Of a DNA stretch of 64,000 nt, positions 21,245 to 32,556 are shown in pieces. Origin of the DNA: Azolla caroliniana (Eukaryota; Polypodiophyta). A program made the position numbers and the translations under genes. Position 1 is the first letter of the stretch. Each line of letters starts with the position of its first letter. Where the stretch lies: the NCBI GenBank assembly GCA_043228905.1, contig JBHGNT010000011.1, forward strand, positions 5,952,001 through 6,016,000, written 5' to 3'. Under the pieces are notes generated by a model, which did no database searches, was not told the DNA's origin, and saw nothing but the letters and a program-made list of their open reading frames with translations.

Positions 21245-23375
21245 TCAATCTATATCTTCTATGAAGTCCTCGATGTCACCATCATGCTCATGAGAAGTTC
21301 CTGTAAAAATATGACGATATGCCTTGCTTTCTCGCCACAACAAAATATTGGCACTAAGGTCATGTTCTTCTAAAGATTCTTATCAATGCATCAATCACAT
21401 TGCTTTTTAGCCTATTTCTAAACTTATTTTTTATTAGATTTAGTCGACTAAAGCCTCTCTCACATGCTGCCGTAGAAGAACATTGAATTAATCCTATCAA
21501 TGAAAGCTTTAGAAGTTCGGGTAGCGTTTCTTTCCATACATCATTACAATTTATCATACCCCAAACTTCTAAGAAATCTCTTCCAAGCCATTAAGTAGTG
21601 GCTTGCCTTTTGAAAATTGCATATTCATCATACAGTTTATTATTATCAATTATGGGAGAAAACGCTTTCCCATCTATCATTTTTTGAATGTCATAAAAAT
21701 TTCCAAGTGTTTTCAACTCATTAAGACCTATAGTTTTTTGTGCTAAAATGCTTGTAGATCCGGTAGACATGTTCATTGGTGATAACATTTTCAACGTGGA
21801 AAGAGTCACCGAATCTTGAAGCCTTTTTTTTATTGTCTCTATTAATTCCTTAGAAAACAAAGTTTGGAATCATATGGCTTCAATTAAGTCCTCACCATCA
21901 ATACATCCATCCATGAGGATGCTTTTATACATATTACCTTTTATAACATCTCTTAAAACTAAAGCATTCCTTTCTCTACCATATTCTGGAATAATTGGAT
22001 AATTATAGCTATCCTTCTCAAAACCATTGAGATCCATCATAACATGATGTATAAATTGTTCTTCTATCTCCCTAATGGCTATCATAGCCAAATCTCCAAT
22101 GCATGTCACATCCACATATTCCTTTTGGAATTCCATACTTAACGTAAACATGATCTTAAGTACATATGCAAGGAAGTGAATCATGTACACTACTTTAAAG
22201 TTTCTTAAACTTAAGAATACATTGTATGCATCACTTTGCGATTGCAAAGTCTTCATCATGGGTTCATACATATCACATACCCTCATGATAACACCATGCC
22301 GACTAAGCCATAGTGTCTTCACAATCCCAAGAATATGCAAATGTTTGTATTCTAATGCATCTTGCATCTTAGGTAATTCACCTTAGCACATTGAGCTCCT
22401 CGAGAAATGTGCGGCCACCCGATTCACAAGGGCATCTAACTGCTTGCATGTTTCTTTGTCTTTAATGTTTTTTGAAGCCTCTTGCACACACAAGTTTGTT
22501 CGATGTGCACAACAATGTAAGGAAGTCATAAATGGATTATATGACTTCAATCTTGTTGCAACACCTATAGACATACCTACCATAACAGATGCTCTATCAC
22601 TTCCAAATCCCATCATTTTTCTAACATCTAAGTTCCACTTTTTTAGCAATGCTAAAATTCTTTCTGTTATTGTGTTCGTTGTACCATCCTCTACTTGCCT
22701 TCCTTCCTCAAATGTAGCGTAAAGGATTAAGTTCTTGGTTAAGCTTAAATCGGTAGCTTCATCTACCATAACCCCAAACCAAGGACTTGTTCTCACCCTA
22801 TCATATATCTCAGCTTCAAGAGCCTTGCGAATGTGCAAGATAAAGCTTGCGCAAGCCTTATTATCGTTATACATTCGTGGAAGGCCTTCCACCACACATT
22901 CTCTTAACAATCGTAAGATGCTTTCCAATTTTCTAAATGTCAAATCCTCTTTAGCTATAAAATATGCACATTTAAACAATTTTTCAATTGCTACATCCAC
23001 ACTAGCTTTTTTCTTTGATGCACATTTTTCAAAACCATTCTTGTCTTGTTCTTGTAATAAAATGGCATCTCAATGGGCCACACTTCTTGCATGTTCTTCA
23101 AATGTAGAAGTCTTAAAGTTTTTGGCACTTGTTTTGCCAAATGAAGACTTACAACGAGGATCACTCCTACAATAAGTACACCATAAAAGACCAATTTCCA
23201 AATCCTCTTAAAGCCACTTATATTTAGTGGGCAAATCTTCTTGAAATTTTAGTTTGGCCTTACTAATTCTATTCATCTCATGAAGTAACTCGTGAGAGGG
23301 TTGATGGTCCTTTATAGGCTCTTCTAGAGACACATCTTCATTGGAAGATGACAAGTTTTTCCTAAAACTAGGCAT
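21245..23375 (-). pseudogene. hAT transposase (TTF-type zinc finger / DUF4371 / hATC), broken
   Basis: Minus-strand protein from ATG 23375 (MPSFRKNLSSS) to TGA at 21245. Domains in order: a TTF-like zinc finger (WCTYCRSDPRC, then FEEHARSVAHRDA at about 23095-23180), a DUF4371-type RNase H-fold core (FGVMVDEATDLS; GFGSDRASVMVG, where the usual GSDGASVM has Arg for Gly; LHCCAHRTNLC), and the C-terminal hATC dimerization region (SSTAACERGFSRLNLIKNKFRNRL at about 21410-21480). Breaks: a TAA near 23211, a TAA near 22382, a TGA near 21870, and a frameshift near 21375, after which the true tail continues to 21245 with ESLEEHDLSANILLW. Similar to plant and animal ZNF862-like hAT proteins. It would have bound the element's ends and cut them. 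Confidence 0.85.
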
Positions 23376-24807
23376 TGTAAAGAGACTGATTTGCTTTCCT
23401 TTGCCTTTCGTATTTTTGTTGTGGGACCTACTGTAACAATAATGTAGAGTTACATTAGACTAGCATAATCTATGGATTCCATTTAAAAGAAGGGGAAATA
23501 TACATACACAATCCATGTTTTCTAAAAAGAATACCTGGATTCCATGTAGAGTTACGTTAGACTAGCATAATCTATGGATTCCATTTAAAAGAAGGGGAAA
23601 TATACCTGGGCAAATTAAAATACCTGGGATATATGGAAGATTACGAGGCAATCAAGGATCAAGTTTCCACTATAGATCTTCGAATCTATCAAAAAATTAA
23701 GATGAAAGAGGATGACTCACATTAGCTTATACACACATGCAAATCCATGTATGTAAATGTGAAAGAAATTGAGGGAACAAATATATTACAAACAATATTG
23801 AAGGACAAGATCAAGAGAAAAAAGTAGTTTATTATTAAAACAAGACGACAACAAAAATGTAAGGTAATAATGCTCGTCGAGTTTTCATGAACCCATAAAT
23901 ATTTGAGTTTGAACTCATACGATGTAATAGAACATAAAATTGATTGAACATAATATGTTTAGCAAGAAACAAATGATAAAAAATAACATTAAGTACACCA
24001 TAAAAGACCAATTTCCAAATCCTCTTAAAGCCACTTATATTTAGTGGGCAAATCTTCTTGAAATTTTAGTTTGGCCTTACTAATTCTATTCATCTCATGA
24101 AGTAACTCGTGAGAGGGTTGATGGTCCTTTATAGGCTCTTCTAGAGACACATCTTCATTGGAAGATGACAAGTTTTTCCTAAAACTAGGCATTGTAAAGA
24201 GACTGATTTGCTTTCCTTTGCCTTTCGTATTTTTGTTGTGGGACCTACTGTAACAATAATGTAGAGTTACATTAGACTAGCATAATCTATGGATTCCATT
24301 TAAAAGAAGGGGAAATATACATACACAATCCATGTTTTCTAAAAAGAATACCTGGATTCCATGTAGAGTTACGTTAGACTAGCATAATCTATGGATTCCA
24401 TTTAAAAGAAGGGGAAATATACCTGGGCAAATTAAAATACCTGGGATATATGGAAGATTACGAGGCAATCAAGGATCAAGTTTCCACTATAGATCTTCGA
24501 ATCTATCAAAAAATTAAGATGAAAGAGGATGACTCACATTAGCTTATACACACATGCAAATCCATGTATGTAAATGTGAAAGAAATTGAGGGAACAAATA
24601 TATTACAAACAATATTGAAGGACAAGATCAAGAGAAAAAAGTAGTTTATTATTAAAACAAGACGACAACAAAAATGTAAGGTAATAATGCTCGTCGAGTT
24701 TTCATGAACCCATAAATATTTGAGTTTGAACTCATACGATGTAATAGAACATAAAATTGATTGAACATAATATGTTTAGCAAGAAACAAATGATAAAAAA
24801 TAACATT
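23174..24807. repeat. Tandem duplication, two copies of 817 bp, apparently identical
   Basis: Copy 1 is 23174-23990, copy 2 is 23991-24807; I find no difference on reading. Each copy holds the first about 200 bases of the transposase ORF plus its upstream region. Each also contains a smaller 62-bp direct repeat (TGTAGAGTTACATTAGACTA.. at 23442 and again at about 23542). Confidence 0.9.
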
Positions 24808-24809
24808 TT

Positions 24810-25261
24810 TGGGAGTTAAGAGATGTGTGCAGTCGGGAAAGGAATCTTGGAGGTAAATTTACAAGTATAAAACGTTTTCACCATTTAAATGATCCATGAA
24901 AGATAAATAAGAGTGTTAAACGATTAGATTTTCAACGATCCTTTTCAAAGTTGTAACATTCTCTACTGGGTACCAAAATTAGCCCTCTACTTCACATTTT
25001 ACAAAAGTGGTGTATATATTAAAACAAGATGACAATACAAATGCAAGGTAATAATGAAATATACATGCCTCGTGATTTATTCTTGTCTATTCTCATCATC
25101 TTTCTGTGCTTTCTTTGTGCTAAGATAATTTGTTGTGCATAATTCCTCCCAAATTTCAACCTATCCTCCACTACATGTGTTTGAAATATATGTTGATTCT
25201 CATCTCAAATTTGTCAATTCATCTAGTTATATTGTCTAATTTGTTTATCATAGTAGCCCCT

Positions 25262-25295
<34 letters not shown>

Positions 25296-25745
25296 GAAGC
25301 GTAAATCTCTTTCCACACCTAGTTCACTTACATCTTCACAACTTCATGTTCACCCACTAAAACGAAGCATGAAGATTCAACCCTCTTCTCCAATGCACAT
25401 ACTTTGTGATGATCCCACATCTTTGCCTTACAATGTTTAAGAGACGTTTAAGAAGTGATCAAATCACTTGATAATTGAAAATGTCATACATGAATATTTG
25501 ATTGAAAGCCTACATTGCAATGTATTGCAAAATGAGTCTCTTGATTATTGTTACATTTTATGAATGGTCTTACGGTTTTATTGTCATCAAACTACATACA
25601 TGAAGCCTACACTTATTAATATGAATATTCTAGAGTAAAAACATACAATCTAGAAGGAAAATAAACAATGTAATGGAAAGTTCACATAATTATATGAGAA
25701 AATGGACTTAGGGTACAAGACCCTAATACTTAAAAATGTGCACTC
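24810..25745. other. Non-coding interior of the hAT element with (GAT)n
   Basis: AT-rich text upstream of the transposase, with a GAT/ATG triplet run at 25262-25294. No ORF or RNA gene seen. Confidence 0.6.
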
Positions 25746-25754
25746 ACCTCGCAA

Positions 25755-26240
25755 TAGAGAGTAGCGAGTGACGAGCAATGAACAACTCCTAGTGAGCGGT
25801 AAGTAACGAGCGGTGATCAATGAGCGGCAAGTAACGTGGGGGAATCAACGAGTAGTGAGCGGCGAGTAACGAATGATGAGTGATGAGTGACAAGCGACAA
25901 TCAACAAGTGGTGAGCAACTATCAGTGAGCGACGAGCGGCAATTATTGAGTGACAAGCGACAATTACTGAGTGACGAGCGGCAATCAACGAGGAAGGACC
26001 AACGATCAATGAGTAATTACTAATAAGCAACGAGCAGTGGGCAATGTGCAGTGACCAGTAAACAATGAGCAGTGAGGAGCATTAGCGAGTAATGAGAAAC
26101 GAATAACAAGCAACTCCTAGCGAACAACGAGGAAGTAGGAAGTAGGAATGACAATGAACAATGAGCAACGAGCAACGAGCAACGAGGAGGGAGCAGTGAG
26201 CAGCAAGCAACGAGCAACAAGGAGGGACTCGAGAGTAGCG
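25755..26240. repeat. Degenerate minisatellite of GAGCRRCGA-like units inside hAT
   Basis: About 490 bases are built from short units such as GAGCGACGAGC, GAGTAACGA, GAGCAACGAGCAACGA and GTGAGCGGC, spaced about 7-10 bases. The units are most regular near 26160-26220. Confidence 0.8.
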
Positions 26241-26384
26241 AGCAAGAAATCAGATGACAGAGAGGGAGAAAAACAAAAAGAGGGGGAAAGTAAAACACAA
26301 AAAGGGGGTAAAAAGTGGTAAAGACAAGAAGAATATATAAAAACTTATTTTTTACCTTTATTTTTTTACATAAACTATATAAAT

Positions 26385-26452
26385 AGCCGGTTCAAAAAAT
26401 ATGAACCGGCTAGATTCTGGTTGGTAGGAAAACTTGGCCGGAATCAATTCCG
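26385..26452. repeat. Two adjacent hairpins near the right end of hAT
   Basis: TAGCCGGTTCA (26385-26395) and TGAACCGGCTA (26403-26413) form a perfect 11-bp stem with a seven-base loop. GGCCGGAAT/ATTCCGGC at about 26432-26450 forms a second. Confidence 0.85.
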
Positions 26453-26509
26453 GCTGTCCCCCACCTTGGCCGGCAAAAGTCCCAACCCAATTGGAACGCT
26501 GGCACTGTT

Positions 26510-26531
26510 CTTGGGACGTTGCCCAACACTG
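26510..26531. repeat. Right terminal inverted repeat of the hAT element
   Basis: Ends CCAACACTG, followed by the second copy of GTCTTTAT at 26532-26539. Confidence 0.9.
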
Positions 26532-26539
26532 GTCTTTAT

Positions 26540-27040
26540 ATACATATAGTATATATTCACAATCATTAGAGAGTAATAAATATGTTTGTTTCCAGTCTTC
26601 AATCATTGGTTCATTCATGAAGATCATAATCATTTAGAAGTACTAATCCCCATGTGGGAGCTATATTAATTTATTCCTTTATTTATTTCACTTTAATCAT
26701 AAGTTCATAATCATTTAGTGGTAATTATAATCAAACTATTATAAAAAAATACAATCAATAATGTCCCATTATTGGCGCCCTAAGATTCCATGCCATAAAT
26801 ACAATTGGGATACAACTATTATCACCAATAATTGGTAAGCACATATGTACCTTTAACTATGACTATAACTACCCTAGTCTACGTAACTGACTAACATATA
26901 AGTAACCCTTAACTAACATCCAAAACTTATGTCGTGACTTTGTACTAACAAAACTGTACTAACGACTAGCTAACGTAGGGGAGCTAACTTGCATGTAACC
27001 CAACTTTGGTGGACTAACTATAGTTACATTAACCACGGCT
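26540..27040. other. Non-coding stretch
   Basis: No coding region found. TTCATAATCATTTAG-type blocks recur at 26625 and 26703. Confidence 0.5.
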
Positions 27041-27044
27041 TTAA

Positions 27045-27235
27045 ATCCCTATAAATAAGAGGACCTCGTCATTTACGAGATCTCACACGCACAATCAAGC
27101 ACAGAGAGCAATCAGAACAATCAGAGCATCACCAACGCAAGAGCACGTGACTATGTCCCTGTCACTAGCAAGCATGAAAATCATGTCTTCAAAGAGGATT
27201 GAGTGCAAGGACTCTAGGTAGGCAACTAACTGTAT
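27045..27235 (+). promoter_or_regulatory. Candidate promoter and short first exon facing the palindrome ladder
   Basis: CCCTATAAATAAGAGG at 27047-27062 is a good TATA box. About 100 bases on, ATGTCCCTGTCACTAGC opens a 22-codon ORF ending at TAG, with a GTAGGC donor-like site overlapping the stop (near 27217). This could be the promoter of an old LTR or of a lost gene. No downstream exon is recognizable. Confidence 0.3.
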
Positions 27236-27295
27236 AGACACTTCATGAGTTGTATGTTTTCCAACCATGTCCAAACATACATTGGTCCTGATTCA

Positions 27296-27620
27296 AACAA
27301 GAACTCGATATGACATATTGAGTTCTTGTTTAAAAGCCTATATGTTAAATAGGAACTCGATACGGCATATCGAATTCTTGTTTACAACCCTCTCCTTACA
27401 TAGAAGCTCGATACGGGGTATCGAGTTTGTGTTTACAATAGACCTTTAAACACAAACTCGATACGCCGTATCGAGTTTGTGTTACGGTAGACCTTCTAAA
27501 CACAAACTCGATACGACGTATCGAGTTTGTGTTTACAGTAGACCTTCTACATACAAACTCGATACGGCGTATCGAGTTTGTATTTACAGTAGACCTTCTA
27601 AATACAAACTCGATACACGG
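27296..27620. repeat. Ladder of near-perfect palindromes, period 50-52 bp
   Basis: Six palindromes are centred at about 27313, 27365, 27416, 27466, 27516 and 27567; a seventh is cut at 27620 by a Gypsy LTR. Each unit is built on CTCGATACG-N-CGTATCGAG with arms extended to ACAAA/TTTGT or longer. The copy at 27498-27534 has 18-base arms and a one-base centre. Units are joined by a linker like ACAGTAGACCTTCTA. Confidence 0.92.
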
Positions 27621-28745
27621 TGTCGTGAAGATTTTTGCCAATAGTGTGAAACTTGTGAGGAATATACGAAATCGAGTGTGGTTCTTCTTATGAAATATAA
27701 AACAATAATAGGGAAGATACTATTTAAATAAGTTTAATATGTTGGTACAAATAGATAGAGGTCTTGAAGAGCTTTTGAATGCACTTTACTACGTAGGAAA
27801 CAAACATCTAAGTGTCGAGTTATGTGGGTATGAAGTTTGCAAAGAAGAAGAAAGTAAAACAATGTGATATCCCACATAGACAAGACAAATAAGGATCCCA
27901 CCATATATAAGGCAGAGCAAAATCTATTATCTTTGGGTTTATGTGTGGAGCATAGAAAGGTTAAGTTGTATGACTTAACGAATGGATGTAGCCAAATGCA
28001 TATAACTACATGTTTTGGATGAGTCCGAGGATTGGACCAGTGATGATCTAGCGACGAGACCGGTCACCGACATCCGGCGACCTCAAGATGCGGACCGAAC
28101 TGGGCCAAACCGAACGGATGCAAATAGGACGGATCGCGGTGCATGATGTTTTAAAGATATTTGGTCCAAAAGCCTAATAATATTTTGTGCTTTAAAAGGG
28201 ATGTAAGCAACACTTTAACCTTGCACCTCCAAGATAGGAGGCAATAGACTTACCATTAGACTATGTCATTTCCTTAGAAATATTTTTCCTATCATTAGAG
28301 TTTTACATGTAAATTCTCATATTAGAGCTTTATTGAGTGACATGTGATGCATGAGCGCCAAATGGCAAACATGCATCCCATGCATTCCATGCATTGTATG
28401 CATGTCTTGTACCCTCACATGCATCATATGCATGGGAGCATCTATAAAAGGGTGGATGAAAAAGATCAAAGGGGGCGATGTATTAAATCAAGAAATTAAA
28501 AGTAAGAAATTCGTTATCCAATTGATGTATCAATCTTGTTCTTCAAATCTAAAGTCAAGAGTTCAATCTTAATCTCTCTCAATCTAAAATCAAGCGTTCT
28601 ATCTTGTCTCAATCTCTCTCTCTCTCTCTTTCAATCTATCTCAATTCCTTTCTCGCTAAAGCTAGTGCAAACTTTGAGTCCTTCTGGTCTAGAACCCCGA
28701 CGGTTCCGCTTCACGATCCGCACGTAGTGACGGATCTTCACGACA
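27621..28745 (+). mobile_element. 5' LTR of G2-b
   Basis: 1125 bp from TGTCGTGAAGAT to ATCTTCACGACA. Contains an antisense tRNA-like module at 28214-28275, TATA box TCTATAAAAGGG at 28440-28451, and a CT tract at 28612-28630. It resembles the 3' LTR closely except for a variable block around 28020-28140. Confidence 0.92.
28214..28275 (-). other. tRNA-like module antisense in 5' LTR of G2-b (also at 34872-34932 in the 3' LTR)
   Basis: On the minus strand ATAGTCTAATGGTAAGTC is a very good A box. The matching B-box place reads GCAAGGTTAAAGTGTTGC, a decayed form of GGTTCRANYC. The 3' LTR holds the same module. Confidence 0.45.
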
Positions 28746-28753
28746 TAATTAAG

Positions 28754-28770
28754 TGGTGAACCTAACGTGA
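28754..28770 (+). other. Putative primer-binding site of G2-b
   Basis: TGGTGAACCTAACGTGA lies eight bases after the LTR end; the related copy at 61349 reads TGGTGAACCCAACGTGA. It begins TGG as tRNA-primed sites do, but I cannot name the tRNA. Confidence 0.5.
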
Positions 28771-28817
28771 AAGAGGAGGCAGGAAGGATCAAATCGAGGA
28801 TCAACTAATACTTGGAG

Positions 28818-29927
28818 ATGGCATCGTCAAGCAAACAAGTGAGAGAGTTCAAAAGGACGATGCTGATCGTCGAACAAATGATGAGATCTCGAGACAATGA
28901 TGCGAGCGTGGAGAAGGCCGTCGACCGTGTCGTGGAGCTCGAGGGTGAATTTGATGGAAGGAACATTACGAAGTTCCTTGATGCATACAAAAGGGAGATG
29001 AATCAGAGGAATGTGTCTGAAGCACGTCAAATCACAAGTTTCAAGAGAGTGGTTGCAAACAACATCCAAAGACACGTCATTGAGCTTCAAGAAGGCAAGA
29101 CAACATGGTCCGAATTCGAGAAAGAGATATTAGCAGAGTTCACAACGGAAGATTTGTCGAGGATGACTTGACATGCCTTGATGAAGTGGATAGAGAAGAA
29201 AAATAAGAAGATGAGCGCCTCAAGGGTGTATGACGAATTCGACCAAATGTTTCGTTGTCTCCCCGCCACAGACCAAGTGCTACTTGAGGAGGAAAAAACT
29301 TTGTACTTCCTAAAGGCTGTGGATATAAAGGATAGACGAGAACTGGGTACTCTCCTCGAAGATGATACCCAAGCGAACGGGCTTGTGGCGGACTGGGTTG
29401 CAGTGACGCGAGCATGCAATAGGCTCGACAAGCGTTGTCAGTGGGTTGATGACACCGACTTGGCGGGATCCACTGTCACGGAGAAAACAAGACAACCAAA
29501 AGTAGCTGAGCCGCCCAAACAAAGCAGCCCGAAAGAAAAGAAGATTGATGAAGACATCATCGAAGAGCTAGCAAAGAAGTTCGAGATGGTCACGCTAGCC
29601 AACATAAATCGTCGGGGCCCCAAAGGAAAAGAATCCTTTAGATGCGTGTGGTGCGATAGCATGGACCACATGAGAAGGGATTGCGCGAGCCTTCGAGAGG
29701 CGATTAGACAAAATATCGTATACATGGATGACAACATTATCTACTCGACTAAAACTCGAAGACCCCTGCGGGTGAATTTTGGAAGAGGGGGAATGAAGAA
29801 ATCTATGGAAGATGCCGATGCTATGTCAATCTATGGGCATATCATTTCATATCTTTTGTATGATTGCATTTGTCTCGTGGAGGGTCCAGAATGGTTGTCG
29901 GCATTATGCTGCAACGGCTGGAATTAG
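28818..29927 (+). pseudogene. G2-b gag with zinc knuckle
   Basis: ATG at 28818. A TGA at 29169-29171 sits where the sister copy at 61747 has CGA, so one C-to-T change broke it; the same frame then continues. Blocks: a helix-rich N-terminus (FDGRNITKFLDAYKREMN), a capsid-like region (YDEFDQMFRCLP, LLEDDTQANG, NRLDKRCQW) and one CCHC knuckle CVWCDSMDHMRRDC at about 29643-29684. The frame is lost after about 29800. It would package the element RNA. Confidence 0.85.
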
Positions 29928-29929
29928 AG

Positions 29930-31060
29930 TCGGAAAATATAAAAATGAAGCTACTAGAGTGGGAGCAAAGTTTTGGTCTTCCGTTCTCGAGTATGAGAAG
30001 ATGGGGAAGGTCACATCGAACGAGGTAGAGCTTGCGGACCGAAGCGTGCAAAGCATATGCGATGGTCGGATCCGGTGGATGACAACACCATACTTGCGAA
30101 AGTGATGTGCGACAACCACGAGGTGTTTGTCGAAGAAAAGAGAAAAAGAATAGAATAGCAAGGCCCATCAAAAAGACATGAAACAAGGAACGCGAAAAAG
30201 AAAGAAGATGCAGAAACGAGTTGACCTTTACAAATTGAGGAAGGAGACTCAAGCTGGAAAGGGGAGTCGAGCAAACGAGTCGAAGAAACGGTTCGGCCTG
30301 TGAAGGTTGGTGTCGAAGACCCCGCTCGAAAGACAAGGACTATGCCTACCTATAAGCTAAGGTTGGACATAGAGCAGACGACAGACCTAAAGAAGATTCT
30401 CGAGGAACGTGTTCTTGATAGCCACGTGACTTTGTCCTTGAGGGCATTATGAAGGAGTTCCACGACACGATCGTGGACCTTGTAAAAAGGAGGCAACAAT
30501 CGGACGAGGAATAAGAGAAGCCACAAAAAGGACAAACAAATGCCATAACGATGGCAAGGGACGAAGTCGATGAAGATATGGTGGACAACCATTATACTCA
30601 ACCTCATTGGGCACGAGCGACAACAGAGATGCCGATGAAGATCGGGGAGAAGAAAGAGACCGTGGTAGCCTTGATCGACCATGGCTTGGAGATCAACCTC
30701 ATGTCAACCGAGTTCTACTAAAAAGGAAGATGGCCAATCGATACAAACCACAGATGGAAGATTCGAGCGGCAACAAAGTCTACGGAGGACTTGTACGGAG
30801 CTTGTCCCAATGTTAAAGTCACGATCGGGGATGTGGAGATGGATCAACACTTCTTCGTGCAAAAATTGGGGTCGCATCATGTCATCCTAGGACAACTGTA
30901 TATCACATCATCCCAGATGGAGACCAAGGTGTTCGATAATGGAGCAGCCTTCGCGCGAATCAAGAGTCTTGACAATCAAAGATCTGTTCAATTTCTAACG
31001 GTGCGAGCTAATCATGAAAGAAATCGAGATAGTCTTGGAGGCGAATCCCCGGATTTTTAG
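29930..31060 (+). pseudogene. G2-b gag/pol linker and aspartic protease, decayed
   Basis: The linker (29930-30600) is readable only in pieces with many stops. A retropepsin-like segment follows: VVALIDHGLEINLMS at about 30660-30706, where DHG stands for the usual DSG/DTG of the active site, then a TAA at 30719-30721, then VTIGDVEMDQHFFVQ and VILGQLYI at about 30819-30903, typical of the protease C-terminal half. The Ser/Thr-to-His change alone should abolish activity. Confidence 0.6.
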
Positions 31061-31134
31061 AGCGGACTATTGGAGCATGGGGCACAAATAGTCCGAGCAA
31101 TCACAAGTCCCCACATGAAAATAGAGCGCATGGA

Positions 31135-32556
31135 TTGCGAGGAGAAGCAACATATGTCACACCTAGTGGCGCATGTAAACTAGTACTACCCGACAAGAAG
31201 GACAAACGTCAGATACAAGACTTCAAGAATATGCTGAAAGAAGAAAACATAATAGAAGAAGAAGAGTTCGTGACTCATATTATGGAAGAAGCCTCATTTA
31301 ATGACACTATTGGCGAAATCGAGGAAGTCATGAACTTGAGCTATCTTCACGATCAACACGTGATTTCGGTTAACTCCATCAACATGTACACTATCATCAA
31401 TGAATATCATCGAAACATGTTGATGAAGCAAGCTGACATCAACACAAAATATAAAACGGTGGATAAGAAGATCAAGCCAGTTGCGGTTGCGGTACCGGAA
31501 GATAGTTGGCAAAAGATGAAGGAAGTCGCTAATGATCCAAGCTTAAGGGATCCGAAGGCAATAGGTCATGTCTTCACCAAAGAGACGAAGGGAAAGCTAT
31601 GAGTTGGAAGGGAGTATTTCCTCCTCCCCGAAGAAGAGAGAATGTTTCGTGACATGCTTGAGAGACATGGGAAGGCTTTCACATTTTTCCCACAAGAAAT
31701 CGGATGTGTTGAGCCAAGGATGATAGAGTTGATGGTGATCTTCACGGTGCCGCACGTACCTTGGAATTTGAAACCGATACTGGTTCTGAGAGCACACCTA
31801 CTGAAGCTGATCGAGCTCTTAAAGGAGAAGGTGAATATGGGAATTCTGGAACCGTTGAATGCTCCTTATTCTAATAGGTGGTTCACGATGCCGAAGAAGA
31901 ATGGATCATTGCGATTCATCCAAGATCTTCAACCTGTCAACAAGGTGACAATTTGGAATGCTAGAATCGGTTCGAGCGTGGACGAATTTGCCGAAGCGTT
32001 TGCGGGGTGGTCCATCTACTCCATTGGTGATCTCTACTCTGGATACGACCAATTCCAGTTGGCGATCGACAGTCGTGACATTACAACCATGAGGACTCCA
32101 ATCGGGCTTGTGGGGATGTGTACCTTACCTCAAGGTGCAACGAACTCGGTGGCTCATACGGTGAATGCCATGAACAAGGTCTTGAAGGATTGCATCCCAG
32201 ACATCACGATGCCGTTCTTGGATGATATTCCGATAAAAGGATGTTTAGATGAGGAGAAAGATGAATTGAAAGATAAGGAAGGGTGTAGAAAGTTTGTCGC
32301 GGATCATATGAAAGATTGTGAGAAGGTGCTCCAAAGGCTCGAAGATGTGAATTTGACATTTTTGGGTGAAAAATCCGCATTTGGGCAACTAGAGATCTTG
32401 GTGGTAGATCACTTGTGCGGAGGATACGGCCGGAAGCCTTCGCCATCCAAGGTGAACGCGATCCAAGATATGAAAGAAGAATGCGTAAACCAAACGGAGG
32501 ACAACAAAGATACGCCCAAGTCAAGCAAGAACTTTGGGGTATTGTGTCGGAAATGA
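31135..32556 (+). pseudogene. G2-b pol: connector and reverse transcriptase
   Basis: A connector ORF (31135-31602) ends in a TGA. From 31642 the reverse transcriptase reads without stops: PYSNRWFTMPKKNGSLRFIQDL (fingers), GDLYSGYDQFQLA (motif A with the first Asp), CTLPQGATNS (motif B), and FLDD at 32215-32226 (motif C, variant of YxDD), then the thumb region with FLGEKSAFGQ. Near 32495 about 110 residues of connection domain are missing compared with the copy at 62782-63070, and the text jumps into RNase H in another frame. The polymerase core is fairly intact. Confidence 0.85.

Larger units (their letters stand above)
20882..26531 (-). mobile_element. Complete hAT DNA transposon (5650 bp) with 8-bp target duplication
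   Basis: The left end begins CAGTGTTGGAAAAAGTC and the right end finishes GGGACGTTGCCCAACACTG. As inverted repeats these match over CAGTGTTGG and then imperfectly (about 17 of 22). Both sides carry the identical 8-mer GTCTTTAT (20874-20881 and 26532-26539), the 8-bp duplication size that defines hAT insertions. Inside are a hAT transposase on the minus strand, an 817-bp tandem duplication and a minisatellite. The intact ends show a clean integration; the broken transposase means it could move only with enzyme supplied elsewhere. Confidence 0.93.

Noticed and set aside
25845-26298. Two minus-strand ORFs rich in Ser/Leu/Val/His within the minisatellite
   Set aside because: They are translations of a short-word repeat and have no domain or conserved order.
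20790-26665. Direct repeats on both sides of the hAT region as LTRs of a larger element
   Set aside because: Similarity covers only about 45 bases at unequal distances, and the hAT ends plus identical octamers already explain the insertion.
27267-27449. Forward ORF of 60 codons and a reverse ORF at 27396-27641 through the palindrome ladder
   Set aside because: Both strands stay open only because the repeat unit is palindromic and lacks stops in some frames; no homology or start context supports a protein.
27296-27620. CRISPR-like array (regular repeat and spacing)
   Set aside because: Spacers are themselves repeats and the setting is a plant chromosome with introns and LTR elements; a palindromic satellite fits better.
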